From the NCBI GenBank assembly GCA_963070105.1, contig OY718807.1, forward strand, positions 8,990,483 through 9,054,482: a stretch of DNA of 64,000 nt. The letters run 5' to 3'. The stretch comes from Litomosoides sigmodontis. Lineage: Eukaryota > Nematoda > Chromadorea > Rhabditida > Onchocercidae. Position numbers and translations under genes: made by a program. Of the stretch, positions 1 to 20,800 are shown piece by piece (position 1 is the first letter of the stretch; every line of letters starts with the position of its first letter). The notes under the pieces were generated by a model. It searched no databases. It was given only the letters and a program-made list of their open reading frames with translations, and was not told where the DNA came from.

Positions 1-9284
<9,284 letters not shown>

Positions 9285-10956
9285 TTAATTAATTAATTAA
9301 CTAGTGATAGCTTAATTGTTTTGAAGCCTGTATGAATGCTTTCTTTTACAATATCAAATTTATACTTACCTTTGTACTTTAACAAAAATCTATGTACGTT
9401 TTGTGAAACCTTTCTTTTTAAATTTTTTAGGATTTGCTAAGAAATCCAAAGTAGAAGATATATGTGTGCGTGTGCGTGTGTGTGTGTGTGCGTTTAATTT
9501 TGCAATTAATGAAAAATAAAGGAATGGATATTTCTCAAAGTGGAAGATTTTAAAAAAAAAAAAAGATTTGAAAAAATAGCTGTAAAGGTAAATCTATCAT
9601 TTGTTAAATTTATTTTAACTTCAATTTCAGACTGCTTTAATTGTCATTTCAGTTCAATAATTTGATACTCATAACTCATTAGCTATTCATTTATTAAATT
9701 GGCAAAATTGCTTGCGCGCAAATAGCGCAAAATACGAATATTACTGTCATAAAAGCTATGATTGCTCGACTTGCTAATTTATCAATTAATTTCTACAAAA
9801 GAAAAAAAAAAACAACGATAAGATCATTTTGATAAATACCAGTCAAACTAAGCACAGAATGAAATATTCCTACGTGAATTACTCATTTAATTCATCTTAA
9901 AATTGGTCACTAAATTAAATTATGTCACTGAAGTATTAAAGTCAATTTTTCTTCCACTCTGACCTTTCTTCTTATCAATCTCTTTGCTTATCAGTTAATT
10001 TATTTATATTTACACAATTCCTGTGATGCTATAAATACTCACTTATCATTTTTCTCATCACTAACACTGGAATTTATAAATTTCGTGCCTAATTTTTATA
10101 AATTTGAAATAATTGTAAAAAAAAATTTGCAACTTTCAACTGTAAAATGTCATTCGCACTCTCACATCGGTGGTAGATACACATTTATTAATTTATTAAT
10201 CAGTTTGAATTAGTGAATTCTTTACATTTATTAGTCAATTTTGGAATGACTACAATATACGTAAATATGAAATCTATTAAACTAGCAATGTACTATATAA
10301 TTAACTAGCCAATCGTGCTCCCGAAATGAACTGATACGTATCAAAAAGTTGGATAAATTTAGTTTAAAAAAAAATTTGGAAAAAATTTTGTTTTCTTATT
10401 TCTTCTCTCACTTTTCTTTCTTCAAAATACGCTTCAAATTTTCTTCAGGAATCAAAAAAATTCAAGTCTCTAACCACATTAGCAAATTGTGAAGTGTAAA
10501 ATTTCTAGCTATTTTAAGTTATTTTTTGAAATTTTAACTCACCGATTAATGTAAATTAATTAAAAGTTTCGCAGAATTTTTGTAGAATTTTCAATTTCTA
10601 AGCAATCAGTAATGAAAAAAATTTTCCCTTTTCCATCTCTTCTTTTTCACTCATTTCAAATATGAGCAAATCATTTCCAATATCGATTAACAAATATGTA
10701 CGGATGTGTGGCACGAATGACTAAATGATAAATTTATTGATTGTACGTACGGTTATTTTAGGACAGGTAGTGATAAAGCAATAAAAATATTATCATTTCA
10801 ATACACACATATAAGTTAAAAGTATACTGTGAAACAGATATTTTGCAAAAAAAAAAGAAAGAATATTTCAAAACATTTTTTCAATTCAACCAAAAAAAAA
10901 ATCATAAATCAATAGTGACAGACAGACAGACATACAGACAATAATTTGTGATAATT
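9285..10956. other. Intergenic region between convergent genes
   Basis: It holds the 3' flank of the GATA gene, with an AATAAA near 9508 as a possible polyadenylation signal. It also has a short GT repeat near 9463-9490 and a TAAT repeat at 9281-9300. I see no coding exon. Confidence 0.5.
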
Positions 10957-13647
10957 TTAGTGAAAAACGCTTTTATTCAAAACACCTGATGATCGGCCAA
11001 CTCCATACTCTGTAAATTTTGTGAAATAATTTTTTTTTTTGGGAAAAAAAATATCAACGCTAAAATATCAAGGATAATTAATTTAACGGGATAACTTAAT
11101 TCATTTCTGATATGTGGGAGTAGGAAGAATGTTGTAATTTCATTTAAACTAAAATAAACAGTTACCTCAAATTTTTCCTTTATTTAAAATTTTCTGTACG
11201 TTAAGCACGCTCTATTCCGGGACACGTAAATTCTAGCTCTTGAAGTGACAAAATTAGATTAAAAGAACAAGCAAATTAAAAACTTGCCAAGTTTGTAACT
11301 GGGACTTTTGCAGGTGTCATTGCTATTGTGAATAGCATTACTTTCAAACAGTGATTTCAGGTTGGACACAACACCTGAAATATGACAGTTGCCAACTTTT
11401 CACACATCATTTTCTCTAACTTCACTTACAAATTCTCACGTAAGCCAAGGTCAGTGAAAATAATTTGCAACGATAATTAGGTACGAGAGAGTAGTTGCTC
11501 CCTCCATTCTTTGACTTTTTAACTTTCGGAAGTAATCTTTGCTGACAAATTTATTTTAAACATCTATTTTCCATGAATGGTAAATTACTTCAATCATTAA
11601 AACAGAAATTTGACAGGTTTTTCTATCATCTTTCCTGTGGATGGAATAAATTGTTGCGAGATAGTCATTAACAATAACTTAAATTGAATTTTACTACATT
11701 CGTAATTAATTGAAATTATAGTTTGAGGAAGGGAAAAAAAGGAAGGGAAAGTTAGGATAGGATAATTGCAAACCTTTTGTAGGCATTTCAGTGTCCTCAA
11801 TTTTTGGTCGTGAAGTTTTCACTGGAACATTCGATAGCTGCAAATTGCAACAAACACTCATTGGTCATTCATTAATTGCTTCACTAATTGTGTCAACTAA
11901 TACAAATGATATGCTCTAGCAAAATTTCACACCAATTATTCATTTAAAACTTTTTCTTTTTTTTGCATTCCTTTCATGAAGACGTTTGCAACAGATGTAA
12001 AAATTACCTCATTATTTTTATTGAATGCTTCAAGCTTATCAGAAATTTTCCTGACGTCATCCATTTTTGCTAAATTTTCCAATAAATGCTCATTTTTTGG
12101 TAAATTTTGTTCCTAAAAATAAAATGAAAAGGCGAAACAATTAGCATTCATCTGTTTCACTTGCTAGGAGAAATTGATGAGAAATGATGTGATGTGATGT
12201 GATGTGATGCGTTGTTGTAGGGGATGGATGTGCTATTCGTATTCGCAGAATGTAAATTACTACCTGTTGATAATTCTCATCCTTATCAGTATCATATCAG
12301 CATCGTGTTATCTGTTGCACAGTAGGGAAGGTGTAGTATGGTGACACAAAGTGTATCTATCACCTATCATCTGTCATATCGTTCTGTCATCTGTCGCTCA
12401 AAAGCATCCTAATTCTCTCTTCTTTTTTTTTTTTTCAAAAGTTTACCTTCAAATTGTCTCCATCAACCTCTGTTGCATGTGAATTATTAGTGTGATTGAT
12501 TGATTGAAAATCGCTGATTCCTTTTATCAATGAATTATACGGCGCGTCATTGGACATTTGATTAGCTGTTGATAGGAAAATCGCTGATAAGATATCATTT
12601 CTAACTTTAGTTGAAAAAACGAAGAAACAATTAGCCGGCAAATGCTTTGCTAATATAACACCTTTGTTGTGATGCAATCACTGCTGATAGGATTACACTA
12701 ATGTTAGTGCAAATTTTTAGTTGCACTGTTGCAGTTGAAATTATTTTCACTTTACATACCAGGCAAGTGATGATGAGCGAACGTGTTTGCGCCATCCTGC
12801 AACTCTTCCTCTAAATCGTTCGTGCCTTCCAGTTCATCATCAGGAAGGAGAGATTCCGGAACTGGTGAGAATGTTTTCAGGATGCATTCATTGTTGCATC
12901 GATCATCCTGATCGACGATGTAGCACTTCTGCTTCAACTCCACAATGGTAGTACTGTCTTCCGCTAGCAGCTCCGTGCCATTTTCGTTGCCAAAAATTTG
13001 CCTTTCCGATTTCGTCGGATAATCGGCACTCAGTCTCACTACTGATTCCGTTTGCAAATCTTTCGAACAACTCTGAAAATTTGTCTTTTTTTTTAGAACA
13101 AAAATTAAAGCTTTCTTGGAAGAATGCAAAATTCCTTTAGCATCGAAATTCTGGAAGTGCAAATATTTCGATGTAAAATTTGAAACTTGTGAATTTTTCA
13201 AATAATCGAAATGCGTTGAAGTAAGAAAGCATACGTGTTGATGAAGTGCAGTAGTAGCTGTAGCAGCATTGGATGAAATCATTCCGAAATTATCCTCCTC
13301 AATTACATCAACAGTCGTTTGCAATTCATCTGGAACAACCAGCACTTCATTAATTGCTTAAGAAATACCATTTGTAAATGAAAAGTAAAAGTCATATTAA
13401 ACTTTAAATTTCGAATAGAATAATTGGAAGTAAGCATACGAGGAATTGACTTACTTACGTTAACCCACGTATGTTTGAATAAAATTCTTGCACAAAATTA
13501 TAAATTATAAAATAAACTACTGAAAATAGAAATTTTGATTTAAGTTACAGTAAAATTAAAATTTAAAGCACTTATTTTTACAACGTTTCATATTTGTTTG
13601 AGACCTTTTCCATAGAGGAGATGTTCCATCACTGGTGCTTCATCCAT
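10957..13647 (-). CDS. Unrecognised acidic protein, 8 exons
   Basis: Exons, in transcript order: 13605-13647, 13235-13356, 12760-13072, 12447-12565, 12008-12112, 11774-11837, 11288-11374, 10957-11009. Frame is kept, giving about 301 residues. I do not recognise the family. The protein is acidic, Asn/Ser/Glu-rich and probably mostly disordered, with no signal peptide or membrane segment. The most structured-looking part is the C-terminus, GVVSNLKSLFES followed by YGVGRSSGVLNKSVFH and a stop. The ATG at 13647 was chosen because an acceptor-like GCAG lies just upstream; the coding sequence could extend further 5'. The last junction uses G|GCAAGT, a classic GC-AG donor consensus; using the overlapping GT donor instead gives a short different tail. 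Adjacent internal acceptors and frames agree at all other junctions. Confidence 0.62.
12185..12209. repeat. (GATGT)n short tandem repeat
   Basis: About five copies of GATGT, in the intron between exons 4 and 5 of the unrecognised minus-strand gene. Confidence 0.85.
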
Positions 13648-15870
13648 CACCACACGAAACGCTTCTTTCCTGCATGTTATCAGTTTAGTTGATAACAATT
13701 ATCAGTGATAGCTATCAAAAATTGGCATTAATGATGCAAATATTCAAATTAGAACAAATCATATTTTATATTGAAACAGTCAGTTAATTTATTAACTTTT
13801 TAATTCATACGATATGATTATTAGTTGATTAACATTTATGATTATGATTACGAATTATATTGCGATTATTAATATCAATCTGATAATTACCGCAAAATGG
13901 ATTTAATAAAAACAACATTATCGATGGATGAAATAGGCATGCTATTAGGAATTACATCATCTTAATTTTTAGTTAATAATAACAAATGTTTTTTTTACTA
14001 AACAATCGTCTGAGTAATATTAATAATAGTAGAAAAAGAATTTTCAGTGCACTCGAAATACATTTCACTATTAACATAATGAATGAAAGTGCAAAATTTA
14101 TTTTAATAAGTAATAAACTTGAACTTTTTACTGATTTCAACATCTAATAATAGGATGGATGATTCATGAAAGCAAAAATGATGCTGTAAAATTCAACCCA
14201 TATCTCACATCAGCTAAATTTGTCGTCGAAATATTTCTCTCTCTCTCTCTCTCCTCTCTCTCGTCTCTCTCTCTCTAGAGGACAATCTACAAATCTGAAT
14301 TGAAAATGGAAAAAAAAAACAAATGCTTGAAACTGAAAAAAACGAAAGCACCAGTAGAAATGATAGAAGAAATTGTAAAAAAAAAAAACGAAAAGCTGCG
14401 TGCTTTATGAGACAAGCATAATTTATGCAAGCAACCTTACGAGCTAAGTTATAAGTGAAGTAGGAAAATTCACAAAAAAAGAAAAATCACTTCACATTTA
14501 TTCAATGATCTCTTCCATTTTAAAAAATTTAGTTTCATACGGAAAAGTTAGTCATATAACTCTACTCTTCAGTTAGCACATCTAAGCAGATAGAACAGCT
14601 AATGATTGATAATAAATTTTTAAAAAAAAATTAAATACAAAAAACTTTGTTGCACCAAACATCCTATTAATGATATTCACGATAACGAAATTTTTTTTTG
14701 AAATAAAAAACAATTTCATCATCATCCATTATAATAAGACAAATCAACGATACATATTGATTGATTTGTTGCAAGAGTTATTTAATTTTGAAAAAATTTT
14801 ATCTTTTTTAAATTTAAAAATTGCCCGAAAAACAATAATACAAGACTAACTAGGTATAATAAAAATTTATTGCAAACAAACAAAAAAAACACCAATTAAA
14901 ATTAAAATTAGCATTTATTTATTTGAAAATTTGATTTAGAACAGTGTTGCAATGAGTTTTTCAATTTGTTGCATTGATGAAATGATAAGTGGTTAGGTGA
15001 CGAATGATAAGTGTTTGAGAGAATTTTGGATGGCATAAAGCGATTGGTGATTAGTGACCGATGCATTAGTGATTTATGATTAGTGACCGATGCATAGCTA
15101 ACCTCTAAATGTACACCTTCATGATATCACTAAGTGAGATAATGAATTGATGGGAAGCGATCCATCACAAGAAATGATTGTTTGAAAAGTGAAAAATGGT
15201 AAAAACAAAAATGAATGAAAATATATCAGTGATACTTAACCTAATAATACTCTTCGACAAACAGTAGCCAGTAATAGCAACAAGTAATTTCACGTAATGA
15301 ATAATTTCATTCAATTTTTTAACAAATAATACTAATAAGAAAGAAAAAAAACAAATAGTTTAATTGATATCTAATGAATATTACAAAAAATAAGTGCTTC
15401 AACAGTAACCTTCAATTTGAACATAACAACTTACTACTTACTGTAGAGGATGTGTACCTACAGTATGCATAGTATTTGTTTAAATGAAAAAAGAAAAATT
15501 AGTCGAAATGACACATATCGAGAAAAGCAAACAAAGATGAAACTTCAACAATGTGAGAAATAATTAAATCAGTAAAGTTTCACACTATTCTTAACCAATC
15601 AAATTACTCATCGATGACATTAGAAACTTCTAGAAGTAAATAATTGTCTTCAATAAGTAGTGCCTGCTAATAACACATAAAATATTTCATTAATTACTGC
15701 TAGGAAATTATCATTGAAAATTAAATTTTTAAATATATTCTAATTAATTGACCAATTATTTGTTTTAAAAACAATACAGGCAGTATCATGGTGCGGCTTC
15801 ACAGAATGATTTATGAAGTGCAAAAATGGGGGAAAAAAAACAGTGTTGAATTTGAAGATCTGTTAGCTGT
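13648..15870. other. Non-coding upstream region
   Basis: AT-rich, with a CT repeat at about 14238-14278. A short direct repeat of GATTAGTGACCGATGCAT occurs near 15050-15065 and again near 15078-15096. No coding exon was seen. It is the likely promoter side of the minus-strand gene ending at 13647. Confidence 0.45.
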
Positions 15871-15878
15871 GGGAGGGG

Positions 15879-16457
15879 ATGGATGGTCGAACGAACGGTC
15901 AGTCACACCGATCGGACGGCTATTTGATTTTCTCCTCGACATGTTGCGCTACAAGCGATGAGTCATATATTGTCGCATCGATAAGAGACGTGAGAAAGTG
16001 GTGGGCGAGAGAGGGCGGTGGAGGAGGAGAGGCTGAAGCGATCGTTGTTGGTGGAGGAGATGAGGTGATATTTGCGGCTAGCACCGATCCCATCGGCCAT
16101 TTTTCCCTCATTCTCAATTTTATTAGGAAGACAGATGGATGGGTGGACGGAGTGAGAGCCGGCGAGTTGGATAATAATGAAGGGGACAGGCGGAGCCGAG
16201 GATATCATCGAAGTTGCATTTGTGACATTCACAGAAAGCAGTACAGTCAAAGGCTACCGCACTCTTGCAACTACCACCACCACTGGTTGATTGGTGGAAA
16301 GTCCACAGTGTGGTCATGTCAGTTCAGCTGGTTGAAATTATTTGCCGAAGGTGTGTTAGTGTTAGGTGTTAGGTATCTAGCGGTCATTCAGTTAGCTATT
16401 TCGAGTGCGCAATTTGAAATTGACGCAAACAATGGAGGAAATTCATTATTTAATTAA
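15879..16457 (+). other. GC-richer island open in several frames
   Basis: The base composition is clearly less AT-rich than its surroundings. The stretch is open for 192 codons on the plus strand and 95 on the minus strand. The putative proteins are unlike each other and show no motif I know. The plus frame has no acceptor-like sequence at its start and no neighbouring exon that I could join. It could be a promoter or first-exon region or an unidentified exon; I do not claim a gene. Confidence 0.3.
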
Positions 16458-16540
16458 TTCATTACAATAATAATAACAACGATAGCAATAACAGTAATAA
16501 TAATAACCGTTTATTTATTTAATGATAATAATAGCAATAA

Positions 16541-16700
16541 TAGTAATAATTAAAGTATGTATAGCTGCAAAAAATTCATTTAATATTTATGTGTTCAAAA
16601 AAAAGTGAATTTTACTGAGAAATTAAAAAATTTAATTTAAAGGGTAATTTGCACATGGAAAAAGTGAATTTTCTGAGTATACGAATTAATGATAAGTTCG
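16541..16700 (+). repeat. Dispersed direct repeat, copy 1
   Basis: About 160 bp beginning TAGTAATAATTAAAGTATG and ending GATAAGTTCG. It is nearly identical to copy 2 at 17678-17839, with a handful of substitutions and small indels. It contains no coding signal. Confidence 0.9.
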
Positions 16701-17338
16701 TAAAAAAGTAAATCGAATTTCGTGTACAGTATGCATAGGCCTGAATAAGTGCAGTAAATTAAGAGCTTTTGAAGGGATGGAAAAAGAAAGCAAAGTAGAA
16801 GAGGAAAATGTTTGAAACATTGTTGCATGAATGAATGAATCAGTGGTGGAAATTAGGAATTTTTAAAAGTCACAAGTAATGAATGATTCATGAATTGATA
16901 TGAAATTGTAATAAGCAATGATTTAAAATTCGATAAGTAACAGTTGCTACCTGTACGAATTGAAGTAATGAAAAAATGAAATGAAATTTTTGCTGCTCCA
17001 TTGATAGCTATTGATAAGTTCCATTGATAAGATTTCAATTAGTTGATGATAAATTCTTTCCTCTATGAATATGATGCCGAGAATGTCACTCTAGTCATTC
17101 GTCACGCATTCCTTTTAACCCTCTTTTTTCATTTCTTCTCTCTCTCTCTCTCTCTCTTTTCTCTCTCCCTCCCGCACTTTCTTCAAATTTTACAGGTAAC
17201 ATTTACGAATAATCAGAATAGTCTAAATTCAACAGCAAAATATACAATTAACCTAAGTTTTCAAAGCAGTAATTTTACTGCGTATATTTAAATTTTTTAT
17301 TATATGTTTAATTACACATAACAAAGATTTACTATTGA

Positions 17339-17352
<14 letters not shown>

Positions 17353-17418
<66 letters not shown>
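17353..17418. repeat. (GA)n microsatellite
   Basis: An almost pure AG dinucleotide run of about 65 bp. It accounts for the Ser/Leu alternating open frame on the minus strand. Confidence 0.95.
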
Positions 17419-17421
<3 letters not shown>

Positions 17422-17677
17422 GAAAGATGACCAATACTGGGAAAAGAGAAGGACGGAGATACAGTCGGTTACTCTCTTTCGGATAGAAAGTGTTGCTAAT
17501 TCGATTTAAATTACCCAAAAAAAAAATCAGATATGCTAAGAAAAAGATGAGTAATTGTTAATCACTAAAGCATGCAATGGATATGAAGAGTGGTAAGTTT
17601 AGCTAGAATGGAATTAGCTTTAGAGATATCACAAATTTTTGAAATATTAAATTAGGACCGAAATTAACAGCAAATCA

Positions 17678-17839
17678 TAGTAATAATTAAAATATGCATA
17701 GCTGCAAAAAATTCATTTAATATTTATGTGTTCAAAGAAAAAGTGAATTTTATTGAGAAATTAAAAAATTTAATTTAAAGGGTAATTTGCACATGGAAAA
17801 AGTGAAATTTTCTGAGTGTACGAATAAATAATAAGTTCG
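17678..17839 (+). repeat. Dispersed direct repeat, copy 2
   Basis: Second copy of the roughly 160-bp block at 16541-16700, same orientation, about 1.14 kb downstream. The intervening sequence is not duplicated. Confidence 0.9.
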
Positions 17840-20800
17840 CAAAAATTAACTAAGCCAGAACATCTCGTACGACTAATGGAACTTCCTTCACTAACTGATA
17901 CATTAGCGGAGTGATTTGTAAATTTCAATCAACAATTAGAGGAGGAATAGCCTTTGGCTCGCTTGAACCCTCGACTATCAGTATGATACAGTGAAGTAAG
18001 TATCAAGTGATAATTCATTTGGTTATCATCGGGTAGGGCAGGTATCGATGATGGTGGTGCGTCATTGACTGACCACTAACGGTGTGACACAACACTGCAA
18101 CTCCTCCTCCTTCTCGTCAAGCATCAGTGAAACGAATTTCACATTAGTTGCTGAAAGTGACCTTGATTATGTCATCTATCCCATCTGCCCGTACTAAGTA
18201 GTTCGATCTATCAGGATCACCTGTTGTGTGCTGCCGCATTTTCTCCTTTTATCTGTTCCCTCTTTCACATTGATGAACACCTCTTCCATTTTGGGTAAAA
18301 TACGACTTTTCACAAAAAAAAAAAAAATTTCATTCCCTTCCTCTTCACTTCATCCCTCAAGTTCCTTTATTTGAATAATTCCTTTTCATACCACACAAAC
18401 ATGCCTGAATGAACATATTAGCTTACCTTAAATTAATTACATAAATAATTTAACAGTAACATATCTGAAAATAGCTATACGACCTAGCTTACTGTAACCT
18501 CTGCAATATGGTTTAATTACGCACTTATCAAATCACTTCACACCAGCAAACAGCAAAGCAAATAAATTTTACCATGAAAATTTAAATTGAAAAAATATCA
18601 ATTACTGTTTTTTTTTGCATGAAGCAATTTTCATTAATTAGTAAAATCAATAAGAATGATTGTTATAAATGCAAATGAACACATAATTTAATTAGTAATA
18701 CAACAAGCAGTATTTTAAAAATGAAATTTCAATATATAAAGGAGGAGAAAATATCCGATTTCCAAAATGCATCACTCATTATCATTTGTAAATTTCACAG
18801 GAAATGTATTGAGAGTTGAATTAATCCGGAAAACCTGAAATGAAATGAAATGCGTAACTAAGGTAGTGGTAAGTGCAATTAATTATTCATATGAATGCAT
18901 AACGCCTAAATCATTCTTCTCCATTCTTTTTCCGCTTCAATTTATCATTGCAAATATGCATTTCACTTTTGCGCCAATGCAGCACAGCACCGCACAGCAC
19001 AGAACATTCATATTTAATTTCATTTTCTTTCTTTTACCATCTCAAATATTTCATCACAAATTTTCAACGATCAAATATTTTTCCACTCACTCCTCCACTA
19101 CCATCAATTTCAACCTCAAAATCAATGGATAAAATAAAGAGGGAGAGAGACAGACAGACAGACAGACAGAGAGAGAAAGAGAGTGAGAGAGAGAATAGGG
19201 AAAGGTTTTGAAGGGGAGAATGATGAATGCATTAAACAAAATGAATGAAATGAAAAATTTCCGATGTTTTCTTCGATAATGTCCCGATGATTCATTCACT
19301 GATAAATCTAACTCACAACGTAAGCTTTTTTTTTGCATTTTTTTTTTGTTTAGAAATCGATAATTTAGCAAAATTATTAGTTAGCTTCTCTAATAGGAGC
19401 ATTCTGTTAGGCGCATTCTTATCAATTTCATAAGCTTTTCCTATTATTTAATTATTATCAATTATGGAAAATAATCATTTGTAGTGCATTTTAATTCATC
19501 TCACTTAATTTGAACACTTAATAATGTTTATAAAAATTTCCACTAATTAAGATAAAATTAATCGACAAAAAGAAATTTTTATAAATTTTAATATTTTGCT
19601 CGTTTTTTCACTAAAATATTTATGGCATATATTCGTTTATACAATTATATAATTTTACAGTGTTTTATGATACGATGACTTCCTTCACATTTTATTTGAA
19701 AACAACACATTTTAATTTGTAAACCAACCCGTTTTTATTTAATAAATTTCCATAGTTACTATTACTGTAAAAAATTTTAAACCTTCAAGAGTTTCAATTT
19801 TTAAATTCATTTTTCATTACCGAACCTTTCTCTCACTGACATTACTTTATGCAAATACTTAAAACACTTCCTTAATACCATAATTTGTAGTTGCTAAAAA
19901 ACTATTGCATATTTTTAAAATCATCACTATCAGTAGTAATATTACAGTAAACTTTTACTTTAATTCACAACAAACAATTGTTTGACAAAGATGATTGAAA
20001 CCTACGAATTGAGTAAATCCAATTGAGTAAATTTACTTCCTCCCATTTATTAATGTCTCGTTGAACATTTGAAAATTTGATTTTGATTTTTCTGCATTGC
20101 GCAAACAAATATTAAGTGAAATTTTCGAATATGAAAAAAAAACAAACACCAACAACATTTATCGCTCGCAAAAGAAGAAATGAAATTAACAATTCTCATA
20201 AGAAGTGATAAATGAATACAATTTAAAAGAAACGAAAAATCTTTTCATTAACTTTAAATGGTGTTTGTAATGGATTAACTGGTCGAAACGAAATTAATAA
20301 TAATAATAATGATAATAATAATAATAAATTAGTAACGATAAATAAACAATCAAATGGCAGAGATGTAATAACAATGATAATGAGCAATTAATGAGTACAT
20401 TAGTCTAATTTCCCAACTTTTCTGCGATTAGTGAAAATAGCGATGCATAGAAAATTTCAAATGAAATATGTAATTTTACCAAAAATTTTTATGGCCTTCA
20501 TGCTTGCGCAATGAGTTATATCTCATTTGCATACCTCTCACTTACATTACCTCTAATTTTTTGCCATAATTTAGCTCCGAACGATTGGAGCGCTTGCATG
20601 AAACAGATGAGAGAGCAGGAAGGAAGAGTGTCATTATAAAAGAATAAATGATGAAATGAAATTTGAAATTCCTTTTGCATACCGCAAAATAAAAATCAAT
20701 GCCTCATGCAATTGCAAAGGTCACCACCATCGGTAACTTTTTTAATTCTGGCCATTGACCTCTCTCATATCGGTCACCAAACAAGTAGCGTGCAATTAAT

